Of a stretch of 64,000 nucleotides of DNA, positions 1 to 9,660 are shown piece by piece. The notes under the pieces are model-generated. The model worked only from the letters and a program-made list of their open reading frames with translations. It had not been told where the DNA came from and searched no databases. This DNA is from Nymphaea colorata. Taxonomy: Eukaryota; Streptophyta; Magnoliopsida; Nymphaeales; Nymphaeaceae. The translations under genes and the position numbers were made by a program. The stretch covers positions 24,286,412 through 24,350,411 of the forward strand of contig NC_045139.1 of NCBI RefSeq assembly GCF_008831285.2. The letters run 5' to 3'. How positions within the stretch are numbered: position 1 is the stretch's first letter; each line of letters begins with the position of its first letter.

Positions 1-436
1 TTTTTTAGCAACGACTATATGGAATGTAGCCCTACTGGCACTTGCCAAACCATTTACAAGATATTTGCACTGCATGGCAATGCTAGGCTTCACTTATATA
101 TTGCTTGCGATGAGACTCTGTTTCTACTATATCTTTTTACAATGTATGACTATATGTTTTTTTGCCACATTATACTATACTAAAATATGGTGAATGCTTT
201 CTTCCTTCTTGCATAAATAACACTTGATAACTGAATTTATGTCCATTAGCTTTGCTTTTGTCTACCCAGTGATAGAGCTTCTAGTTATAGCATATTAGAA
301 TTCCAAATCCATTTCTTTTACTTTGCATCGTCCCCTCACTGTCTTGTCATTTTTCATATCCTTTTGGGTTTGAAGTCTAATATTTTTTAATCTACAACAC
401 ACATATACCTAGGTTTAGCCCTCGTACCCGTGTCTA
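1..436. other. AT-rich intergenic DNA, no gene seen
   Basis: No reading frame with recognisable protein similarity, no RNA gene and no clear repeat was found here. It ends where a probable hAT transposon terminus begins. Confidence 0.5.
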
Positions 437-620
437 TAGGGCTGCACAACGAGTCGAGCTAACTCGGGCTCGACTCGAACTCGCTCGAAAAAGCTCGGCT
501 CGAGCTCGACTCATTTATAAATGAGTCGAGTTCGAGCTGAAAGGTAAGCTCGAATCAATAAACGAGTTGAGTTCGAGTTGCAAGAACTCGACTCGTTATA
601 TTCAAAATTAGATGAACCGG
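437..620 (+). repeat. Probable hAT 5' terminus with TCGAG-rich subterminal repeats
   Basis: The block starts with TAGGGCTGCACAACGAG, a typical hAT-type end. It is then packed with degenerate, inverted GAGTCGAG/CTCGACTC motifs. A perfect 26-bp palindrome lies at 505-530, centred on TTATAA. Dense short subterminal motifs are the usual binding sites of hAT transposases. The orientation fits the transposase frame that starts about 2 kb downstream. I found no matching CAGCCCTA end or 8-bp target duplication downstream, so the right boundary of the element is unknown. Confidence 0.5.
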
Positions 621-854
621 TTTTAGAAACTGGTTCACCAGTTTAGGGTAAATTTGTTTTTTCTCTTCGCTTTCAGCCATTCCCTAATCCCGCCGCCCGC
701 ATGAGTCTGTGACCTGTCTGCTCTCCCTCTTGACTCTTGTTGCTGAGTTGCAAGTGTGTCTTCCCTCTTCCATCGACCGAAGGCTCCCTCTCTTCCACTG
801 TTCCACAAACCGTTGCTGCCGCCTTCTCTTGCCACTGGTCCCCGTCCCGCTCTC

Positions 855-1300
855 GCTGCTGCTGCCTCACAGCTTGCTGGATTCCTGTTCCCGCCTTCAT
901 GCCAGGTACCCCTTCAACCTTCGTTTCTTCTTCTCCTTGTTCTTCTTCTTCTTCTTCCTCCTCCCAACTGATTTTGCCCAAATGTTGTTGCTGCCTCAGT
1001 CAGACGACGCATCTGTCGCCTTTCCCCTTCTCTCACTGTTGTTGCTTCACAGCCTCAGGCGCATCCCTCTCACTCTTGCTGGACTCCTGCTCCCGCCTTC
1101 ACGCCAGGTACTTCGTCAGCCTTCCTTTCTTCTTCTCCTTATCGTTCTTCCTCTTCTTCCTCCCTCCAATTGATTTTGCCCAAATGCCGCTGCTGCCTCA
1201 ATCTGACGCATCCATTGCATTTCCCCTTCTCTAGTTGCTGCTGCCTCACAGCCTCAGACGCGTCCCTCTCACTGTTGCTGCCTTGCTGGACTAGAGGACC
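855..1300 (+). repeat. Pyrimidine-rich tandem repeat, ~180-200 bp unit, about 2.5 copies
   Basis: The phrase GCTGCCTCACAGC and close variants recurs at 861, 1041 and 1240. The intervening text also repeats, including CCCGCCTTC(A/C)(T/C)GCCAGGTAC, a TTCTTCTTC tract and GATTTTGCCCAAATG. It lies between the probable 5' terminus and the transposase frame, so it is most likely the 5' leader of the hAT element. The open frames across it come from the lack of stops in CT-rich DNA and are not taken as genes. Confidence 0.6.
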
Positions 1301-2570
1301 GTTAAAATGTAAGGGCTTAATCGACAATCTTTTTTATGGAATCTGGTGTTCTGATAGGGTGTTGATTTCGTCGATTCTTCTAGCATGTTTTTTAGCGTTT
1401 GGGGAAAAGTACTCGTTTCTCTGGTTTCTGCTAATCTGTGCTTCAAGTAGAAGAGTGTTAGTTAACTTCCTCATAAGCCTTCTCCGTTTGTGTTTGTTGA
1501 TCAGATTCTCAAGACATTCTATTACTGAGCTTATTCTGAAACACATTCAATAACATACGGTTGTTGTATCACGATGCAAGAGCACTATCTCTTGCTTCTT
1601 GCTTCCTGTGCAAGGAGCAGTAAAGTATGTCTGTTTTTTTATTTTTCTTGGTTCTCTAGCATGGACTTTGATAAGGGAGCTGAATGAGAGTAAAATTTTA
1701 GAGGCCAATCTAAGTGTTGTGATTGAAGTGGCCATCTCTGTAGAGGCTGAACTGTGGTCCTTAAGGTTATCATCTGATTTGATCTTCAATTCTCTATAAT
1801 TCTTGCAAACCATCTAGCTTTAATCCTGGTTGTTGATCTTAATAGTGAACCTGATGCGTCCAGTTTTTTACATTGTACTTCTGTTTAAGTTTGATATTTA
1901 TATGATCAGTGAACTCTTGATGGCGATTAAAGTTCTTTTATCATGGATGTATTGTATAAAAGCTAACTCTCTTAGAAAATTCTTTATATTGCCTTAGATA
2001 GATAAATCTAAGGTTAAATTGTGTTACCCTATAACACAAGCATGTATCTACCCTTCATGCAATAGCAAGATTGTTTTCTGTAACAGATCATGTTTACAGT
2101 TGAAGCAATTTAATGTTTGATCTTGTATTCCCATGTCTTTATATTAAATCTGTTGTCTTGTGCCATCTGCAATAAGTGAAAAGAAATGCTACCTGCTTCC
2201 AAGCTCTTCACTAGGGAACTCTACGGCTTATTAGAATATTTAGCACCATATTGCTGCCTGTGATAAGTTGCATACTTTTGTTAGTTATATAGTTGTATAG
2301 GATATTCACATGCCTCTGCAGTTTTTGTTATGCTGGTGGACTTAGTTGTTGCTGCATAACTAGACTTATTTTTGAATCTTCTGTTTTGTACTTGATCAGA
2401 CACTTTTCTTCTAGAAAGCTTAAAATATGGATTCTTCTTGCATGCCCATGTGTATGATTTCAGGCATAAGTGTGTGCACGAGCATATGTATTCATGTTGT
2501 TTGAGGCATATATAACTTTAGGTAATTATTGTATTACAGATTGTCTTCACCGGGAGAAGAATACTACATA
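1301..2570 (+). other. Leader or intron-like region of the hAT element
   Basis: AT-rich sequence without a credible coding frame. A TATTACAG acceptor-like site at about 2532-2539 precedes the transposase start by roughly 30 bases. This suggests that the 5' leader is spliced, as in many plant hAT elements. That is inference from sequence context only. Confidence 0.35.
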
Positions 2571-4784
2571 ATGTCTTCACCGAGAGAAAGTACTATTAGT
2601 AAAGACAAACAAGTACTATGCAGTTCAGGAGCAGGTTCAACAGAACCACATAATGTAGGAAGCTCTACACAACAGTCTATAACTCATGACAGTTTAGATC
2701 CTACTAATACAAGGTCTGTTGAAAATGAGGATGTAACTATGGGTAGTATGAAAAGACAAAGGGCAAGAACTTCTTCAGTTTGGAATGATTTTGAAGAAGT
2801 AACTATGGGTGGTGTCAAAAAAGGTAGATGCAAGTATTGTAAAACAACATTTGTTACAAGTTCAAGAGGGAGTACATCATCGATGAAAAGACATAAGTGT
2901 CTTATGTGTCCTGGTAGTTTGAGGCAAAATACTTTGAGCTTTTGGATTAGTGAAGTTTCAGGCCTTACAAAGGAAGCAATGAGTAAGGGTGCCAAACTTG
3001 ATCCTGAAAAGATAAGAAAAATAATAGCAAAGATGGTAGTTTGTCATGAGTATGCATTCAATATGGTTGAACATTGCTCGTTTAGATTTTTAATGAAGCT
3101 TGTTTTTCCAAATTGGGTACCCATTTTAAGGACAACAGTGAAAAGAGATGTCACAAAATTATATGAGGTCGAAAAAAAGAAGTTGAAGGAATATTTTAAA
3201 GGAGTTTCTTCCATTGCTTTGACAACAGATATGTGGACATCTAACCAACAAATGGGGTATATTTCCATTACAGCTCACTTCATAGATCATTCTTGGACAC
3301 TTCAAAAGCATATAATTGGTTTTAGCCAAGTCGAACCACCTCATACGAGGAAGAATCTAGCAAATGTGATTGCTAAAAATATTCAAGAATGGGAAATAAA
3401 AAAGAGGATCATCTCAATTACGGTTGATAATGCTTCTTCTAATGATGTTCTTGTAAAGACATTGAAAGAAATTTTAGAGAAAAGTGGTGTAAGTCTATAC
3501 CAATGCGGTAAATTTTTTCATGTTCGTTGTTGTGCACATATTTTAAATCTAATGGTGCAAGATGGTTTGTCTGCAATTAGAGATGAACTTGCTAAGATCA
3601 GAGAGGCTGTCAAATACATAAAATGTTCCCCATCAAGACTTTACAACTTTCAGGTTATAGTAGATGAATTTGAAATGCGTGGTCAAAAGAAGTTTGTGCT
3701 AGATGTTCCACTAGATGGAATTCTACTTACTTGATGTTGGAAGTTGCATTTATGTACAGACATGTTTTTGATAGATATGTTATGGAAGATGTTGGTTTTA
3801 CTTGGTTGTTGGATACAGAAGAATGGGAGAGAGTACAAAAAATATGTTCTTTTCTTGAAGCATTTTATAATGTTTCTGCTCTTTTTTCAGGGTCGAAGTA
3901 TCCTACAACAAACTTATTTTTCTTAGAAATTTGGGGGGTTCAAGAATTATTACAAGAAGGAGTTACAAATGGGTCTAGCTTTATGAAGAGAATGACATTC
4001 AAAATGAAGGAAAAATTTGATAAGTATTGGAGTTCTTGCAACATCTTGATGGCGATTGCTTCGATACTAGATCCAAGGATAAAATTGAGTTTAACAGACT
4101 TTGTCTTTTCAAAGACTTTTTGTCAAATAGAAGAAAAAGAAGAACATATGACATTAGTAAGAAGTACAATGCAAGAGCTTTATAACAGGTACACTGCAAA
4201 AATTGATGGTTTAAATAAAGATGTTGAAAGTGATGCTATTACTTTTATGAGAGGAACTGACTCATCATGTAGCACCTCCAATAGAAGTAGCGTAAGATTT
4301 TTTAGCTTTTTAAATAAAGCAGACAATGTTCCTTTTCAAGCTTCAAAGTCTGACCTTGATATGTATTTAGAAGATGGATTGCTCAAATGTGATGCTACCA
4401 CTCATGATTCGTTTGATATATTAATTTGGTGGAAAGATAAAGAACTGAAATACCCCATTTTATCACATATGGCAAGATATGTATTATGTATTCCTATCAC
4501 TACAGTTGCTTCTGAATCTGCTTTTAGTACTGGAGGTCCAATTGTGGATGAATCTAATAGTTCATTGAGCCCAAAGACAGTATAAGAATTAGTTTGTGCA
4601 GGCGATTGGATAAAACAGTGTGGCGACCCTATGAATCTTCTACCAGTATTGATAAAGGTAAGTACCAAAATGCATGTATATTTAAATTTATCATGTTTAT
4701 TTATGCTTATATGTTATAGAAGTTGTTTACTTATCAACTATTGTTGGTTTTTTTGTAGGGTACTGCTGAAGATGAGATTGCATG
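2571..4784 (+). pseudogene. hAT-superfamily transposase (BED zinc finger), frameshifted
   Basis: This is a broken hAT transposase of the zinc-finger BED/RICESLEEPER type. The first frame starts at ATG 2571 (MSSPRES) and runs to 3734. It contains a BED zinc finger at about residues 65-110 (CKYC ... KRHKC) and the catalytic-core LTTDMWTS. The second frame (to 4585) carries the rest of the core and the hAT dimerisation domain near its end (ARYVLCIPITTVASESAFS). Family conservation resumes in the other frame just after 3710, so one base appears to be missing there. A TAA at 4583-4585 also interrupts the C-terminal stretch that continues as ELVCAGDW. A GTAAGT donor near 4656 and a TTTTTGTAG acceptor near 4759 suggest a small last exon ending at a TGA near 4784. 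Excising the element would need the D/D/E residues on one chain, so this copy is probably non-autonomous. Confidence 0.85.
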
Positions 4785-5009
4785 ACATGATTCAACATCA
4801 ATTCCAACATATTATGCATACAACCTGTCAAAATATTAGGTATTGTTCTAAGTTCAGTTGTTGTTTTGTTCTTAAATGGTTGATTTTACCTTGAGGCAAA
4901 CAACGATGTAGAGAAGGAAAAAAGGTATATACAGATTTTATATTAGAGGGAAAATACTTTGCAAGTTTCCAACTGAAGAACCAACCTCTAGCTTATTAGG
5001 TATTTCTTC

Positions 5010-5043
5010 ATACTTTAATAAACAACGATGTTTATTAAAGTAT
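5010..5043. repeat. Perfect 14-bp stem-loop
   Basis: The left arm ATACTTTAATAAAC (5010-5023) and right arm GTTTATTAAAGTAT (5030-5043) are exact reverse complements around the loop AACGAT. The function is unknown. Confidence 0.8.
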
Positions 5044-5172
5044 ACGTTGCCACTTATATATATGCAGAATTATATATAAAATCAGAAATATATGTGCAGG
5101 AATATTCTTAGTTGTCAAAATGGGAAGTCAGTCAAGAGAACTACACCGTCCAACTCACCACATACGAGTGTA

Positions 5173-5191
5173 GTGTGTGTGTGTGTGTGTG
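5173..5191 (+). repeat. (GT)n microsatellite
   Basis: About nine uninterrupted GT units, in non-coding DNA. Confidence 0.9.
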
Positions 5192-5320
5192 CAAGTGTTG
5201 CAATGCTTGATTTAGCAATTAGCATTATAAAGTATTCTTTGAGCCTTTGCCTGCTACTTACATTTATTTTAACTAGATGTTCAGATAATCAGCTTATTAA
5301 TTTATCAATCTTGTATTTTG

Positions 5321-5680
5321 CAATATACTTTTAACCTACGATTTGGAGTGTTAAAGAGGAGAGAGAACGCCAAAAGTTTAGTCCAAGATCAAAAATCCCA
5401 AAGGGGTTTTTTCCTTCTCTCTCCTATAAATAGAGCCTCACACCCCCCTCTCAACATACACTTTGAGTTCTTTATTGATAAACCTAAACAGTTGGTAAAA
5501 TTGCAACCAGGTACTCAAAAAAGATGTCTAGCTGAAACAAGTTAAATTTTTAAGAGTCTTGGTCTAAGTCAGGGTTCGGCTGCATTAGCACTCAACGTAG
5601 ACCCAACCAAACTCAGTGTGGGTGTCCAGGGAGCAGGCTCAGCTAGGGCACTAGCTGTAAGTAATTTTCTTTTCCTTCTT
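5321..5680 (+). other. LTR- or promoter-like segment
   Basis: A TATA-like CTATAAATAG lies at 5424-5433, in a pyrimidine-rich context followed by CA-rich leader-like sequence. This resembles a retrotransposon LTR/leader or a plant core promoter. No downstream reading frame of a recognisable protein follows, and no second LTR copy was found. The assignment is tentative. Confidence 0.25.
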
Positions 5681-5684
5681 TTTT

Positions 5685-5875
5685 CTTTTTTATTTCAGTT
5701 TAGTTTTTTTCTTATGCATGTTTAGTTTAGTTTTGCTTTTATCATATCTAGTTTAGTTTTCTTTTTACTTTTAATGCTTAGTTTTCATTTTGTTTCCAGT
5801 TTAGTCTAGTTTATTTTTGCTTAGTTTAGCATGTTTATTTTCTGGATTAGATTTATTTTAATGTCTTTAGGGTAC
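5685..5875 (+). repeat. T-rich TTTAGTTTAG-type low-complexity tract
   Basis: TTTAGTTTAG and close variants (CAGTTTAG, TCTAGTTTAG, GCTTAGTTTAG) recur about every 20-30 bases between poly-T runs. It looks like an old degenerate tandem array or an expanded intron-like tract. No coding potential. Confidence 0.5.
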
Positions 5876-6585
5876 AAATAGAGGTCAGGTATGCCCCTCT
5901 ATTCCTTGTCTCTTTCTTTTAATTTTATGTTTTTGCTTATGTAGTTTTACTTAAGTTATGCATATAAAATATAGTTTTCTTCTGTGCTTTCTTCAATCAT
6001 TAATTGCACCTATGTTTTAATATGTTGTAAGTCACCTTACACCCACATGCACCCATTGTCTGAAACCAGACTGGGTTAGCCTAATAGCATAACCTGTGTG
6101 CATTAGCCCAAGTATGTGAAAACTTGAATCTAGCTTGCTTCACATGCAAGAACCATTTCAAAATCATACTTTTCCAATAAATTTTGAGAAATCAACTTCT
6201 TTAAATGATTTAAAAAACCCTAGGCCATGTAGGCATGGAGTCCAAACCTATATCAGCTACCTAAAACGTAGCTCAAACCAGACTCAGAGCCAACTACTTA
6301 TAGACCTAGTCCCATAGCCCAGGTTTAGTCAAACATTTTCAAAGATTCATTCATATGAAATAAATGAAATATCTATCATATATCAAATGGTTTGACTAAG
6401 ACCAAACACACTTACAATCAAACCCATTCCAAGTATATTCAAACCCAGTGTAGGCAAGACTAAACCCAGTCATTTTGACTAGCTTACCCCCAGCCCAATT
6501 CAATCTTGAATTTCAATTCATAGTATTGGATTCAAATTATAAACTTTATCTTGATCTAAGCCATGACATTAGCCCAAGTATCCCT
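5876..6585. other. No gene seen
   Basis: AT-rich DNA with loosely recurring words (AACCAGACT, CCCAG, GCCCAAGTA) but no clear period and no credible frame. Confidence 0.4.
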
Positions 6586-6589
6586 ACTT

Positions 6590-7010
6590 AGATTTGGATC
6601 TCAAGTATTGGATTTTAGATCCCAAGTATTAGATTTTGGATCTGGGATTATGGATCTCACATCTTACATTTTGGATCACAGATTTTAGACTTTGGATTTT
6701 GAATCATATTTCACTATGAGTCTCAAATCATAAATTTCAGATCATGGATATTGGATTTTTGGATCTTGAACCTTTGATATGGATTTTGGATATTTGAGTT
6801 TTAGATCTTGGATCTCAGGTTTTGGATTTCAGATTTCAAGTCTTGGATTGCAGATCTCGGATCTTAGGTCTTGGATTTTGGATTTCATATTTATATACTA
6901 GATTCAGATCTCAAGCATTAGATTATGGATCTCAAAACCTAGATTACAAACATTGAATCATTGTTTCAAATCTTGAATTTTGGATCACGAATTTCCCTAA
7001 CATGATATGA
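6590..7010 (+). repeat. Degenerate short-period array of GGATTTTGGATCTCA-like words
   Basis: About 25 diverged copies of a word close to TTGGATTTTGGATCTCAAG (variants GGATCTCAAG, AGATTTTGGATC, TTTTAGATC, GGATTTCAGA) follow each other with irregular spacing of about 12-20 bases. Stops occur in all frames, so this is not a repeat-protein gene. It looks like an old minisatellite. Confidence 0.65.
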
Positions 7011-7559
7011 TATTTTGTATCTTCTTATCTCCTATTTTGATTTAGAATAAGAATCCCTTAGATTCTGATCTCAAGTTTGGATTCGGATTCAAATTTTCCT
7101 GCTAGTTCCATGTCCTACACACCAGTAGTAGTACAAACCAGACTTCATGTTTACATGGCCTAGTTTTTGCATGCATTATATTATATTTAAAGTATCGATT
7201 TGCATTGGTCTATGATGATTCAAATATAAATAATTTTATATTAATTTTTTCTTGTTCATCGGTCCATTTCTCAGATCTATATAGATTGTAAAACATGCAT
7301 AATTTCAAAATTAGGGTGCATTTGCTTTCTTAGATTTTGAACGACACTTAGACTTAGGGAAACAAAACATTTTAGTCTAATTCTTGGTTTGACTATCCTT
7401 GATAAAGGTGCCAGGAACAATCAAACCTCATACTGAGAGGTTGGGTCCCATCCCTCGGAATCCTACAGAAGGAAACAATGGCGAGTACAGGTAAACAAGT
7501 TCCAATTTATTACAGTCTGCATGTAAGATTTGATGAAAAATCTTATATGCAAAAACTCA

Positions 7560-8965
7560 ACTTCTAGGTTTTATTGAGCCTTCTAAGCCAAATCATGTAT
7601 GCGTGGTCCAGAAAGCGTTGTATGGAGTTAAACATGCTTCAAAAGCTTGACACCAACTACTAAATGACGCTTTTCTTTGTAAAGAGTTTGTGCTATCTCT
7701 CATTGATACATCATTATTTGTACTTTCTAATGGAATTATTCTACTTTATATTATGGTTCGTATAGATGATATCACTCGTAACTCAAAGGCAAACCATTCA
7801 ATGCCTTGTTGATAAGGCTGGGCACCATCAGGCTTTCAGGTTGGGCTTGGGCCAACACAGGCCCAGGAATGGATCTGGCCGGGCTTGGGCCCGGCTCCAT
7901 TGGGCTCCATAAAAGAAATAATGATTAATTATTAAATATTTTCAAGTGTTTTTCTTATATTTATGTATAAAATATGAATATTTTAATTTTTGTTAAAATT
8001 GAATCAGGCTGGGCTGGGTCCGGGCTAGAACATACCCGAGCCAGGCCCTGGCCAATCCATGATGGTCACGCTTGGGCCCAACTTTGAATTGGGCTGGTCC
8101 AGCCTAATGGCCAGCCCTACTTGTTGATAAGCTTAGTAAAGACTTTTTTCTGAATGATCTTAGGGATGTTAATTTTCCTAGGAATTGAAGCAATTCAAAC
8201 ACTCTAGGGCATTCTTCTCTCACAATACAAGTATGTGTACAATGTTCTTCATGCACAAATATGTTGGGAAGTAAACATGTCTCTACACTCATAATGACAA
8301 CTAAAAAGTGTGTTATGTCTTATCGTCAGATTGTGGGTGTTTTATAGCATGTGGCTATTACTAGGCCCGATATATCATTTTCTATTAAAAAGTGTGCTAG
8401 TTCATTCAGACCCAACTATAAAAAATTGAAGTGCAATGAAGAGGATGCTTTGATGTATTAAAAATTCTATTAATCTTTGCCTTCATCTTCGAAGAAACCA
8501 ATACCTTTAGTTGAATGCTACTTGTGATAATGACTGGGCAATATGCCTAGACAATCACAAATCAACAAGACGATATATGTGCTATATTTCTTGGGCCAAA
8601 CTTATTTCTTAGAGCTTAAGCAAGCAAACACAATAGTCTGTTCATCTATTGAGAATAAGTATTGATTATTGCTAATATGGGTACAGAACTGCTCAAGATT
8701 TAGGCGCTCCTTAAAGACCTTCAAATCCATCAATCAAGTTCTATAATTTGGTGTGACAATGTTAATGCAGCAACCATGATAGTCAATCCTATGTTTCATT
8801 AGAAGAGCAAGCACACTGAAATACATGTTCATTTCATTCGTGACAAGGTGGCTAAGAATCAACTTGTTGTTCGGCATCTCTCCTCCTCACATGATCAGCT
8901 TGCTGACACTCTTACTAAGTCTGTGTTCAAGCAAGATCCAAACTCAACGTCTTACCAAGACCATT
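7560..8965 (+). pseudogene. Decayed Ty1/Copia reverse transcriptase-RNase H fragment
   Basis: Translated with frameshifts and stops, the plus strand reads as Copia pol. VQKALYGVKHASKA from about 7600 matches the RT motif usually seen as LYGLKQAPRAW. A degraded VRIDDI stands where YVDD is expected (about 7755). VDKLSKDFFLNDL follows the MITE. The RNase H-like VCDNVNAATMIVNPMF and EIHVHFIRDKVAKNQ lie at about 8750-8870, and DQLADTLTKSVF closes pol at about 8900-8935. Several stops (for example in ALYGVKHASKA*H) and the loss of the YVDD residues show it is long dead. An hAT MITE at 7813-8119 interrupts it. Confidence 0.85.
7813..8119. mobile_element. 307-bp hAT-type MITE with 8-bp target duplication
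   Basis: The element begins TAAGGCTGGGC and ends GGCCAGCCCTA, imperfect terminal inverted repeats of about 11 bp typical of hAT. It is flanked by identical 8-bp duplications CTTGTTGA (7805-7812 and 8120-8127). Removing the element and one duplication joins the surrounding Copia frame (LVDKLSKDF). Its interior is rich in GGGCTTGGGCC-like words near both ends and AT-rich in the middle, with no coding capacity. Confidence 0.9.
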
Positions 8966-9660
8966 GAGTTGGTGGTGGGGATGGTAGCCAGCCTATCCAT
9001 GTAATGCAGATCGACATTATCAAAACAAAAATCAAAGAGTTGATAAAAATAATGTGGTTACTAAAACTGACAAGGATACAACTAAAGCATAAAGGAATAA
9101 TGGGCTTGACACATAATCAAAGGGATAAAATATTTATAACAACTGTAACTGCACTATCTTGTATTCTAGGAAGGAGAATCACCTTCTTTTTTACTTAGGT
9201 GTAACTTGAGCATTATTTTGGCATAGTTCATGTGTGAGTGGAGGAGTAATTTCATAATTGATGTAGAGGAAATCAAAACCATGTTAAATCATATGTGTTC
9301 AATATTTTCTCTCTATTTTATTAGTTTATTAACCTATAGGTGTTGATCTTTTATCAACATTGCAATAGGGGTTCATACAAGTGTTGTCCATCTTCTCTTC
9401 TCATTTGATCATTTTCTCCTTTATTGTGTTTATCCTTGTTGACATTTGCTATTTTTTTAGGTTTATAATAGAAAAAGTGATGTTCCATGAGCTAATGAGG
9501 GTTTCTGGTGCTCTTCACAGTACGTCTCAGAGTTATGGTCGTGTAGTTTCATCTTCATCCTCTGCATTATCTCCTTCCTAAAGCTTGTTGTGCCTATAGA
9601 CGGACCAAACTGGTAGAGAATGAGCAAAGAAACACATCCAAAACATCAATTTCAATAAAG
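8966..9660 (+). other. Possible 3' LTR remnant of the Copia fragment
   Basis: Right after the pol C-terminus comes a purine-rich GGTGGTGGGGATGG, which could be a polypurine tract. TG-starting AT-rich DNA with a TATA-like word and a CT-rich tail follows. This is the layout expected of a 3' LTR. I could not find the LTR end or a second copy. Confidence 0.3.

Larger units (their letters stand above)
4785..5320. other. AT-rich 3' flank of the hAT frame with a hairpin and a GT run
   Basis: No gene. A perfect 14-bp inverted repeat with a 6-base loop is at 5010-5043. A (GT)n microsatellite is at 5173-5191. The hAT 3' terminus should lie in or beyond this stretch, but I could not identify it. Confidence 0.45.

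Noticed and set aside
709-1234. Overlapping plus-strand frames of 154 and 165 codons
   Set aside because: They are Ser/Leu/Phe/Cys-rich products of a CT-rich tandem repeat, open in several frames at once, with no domain.
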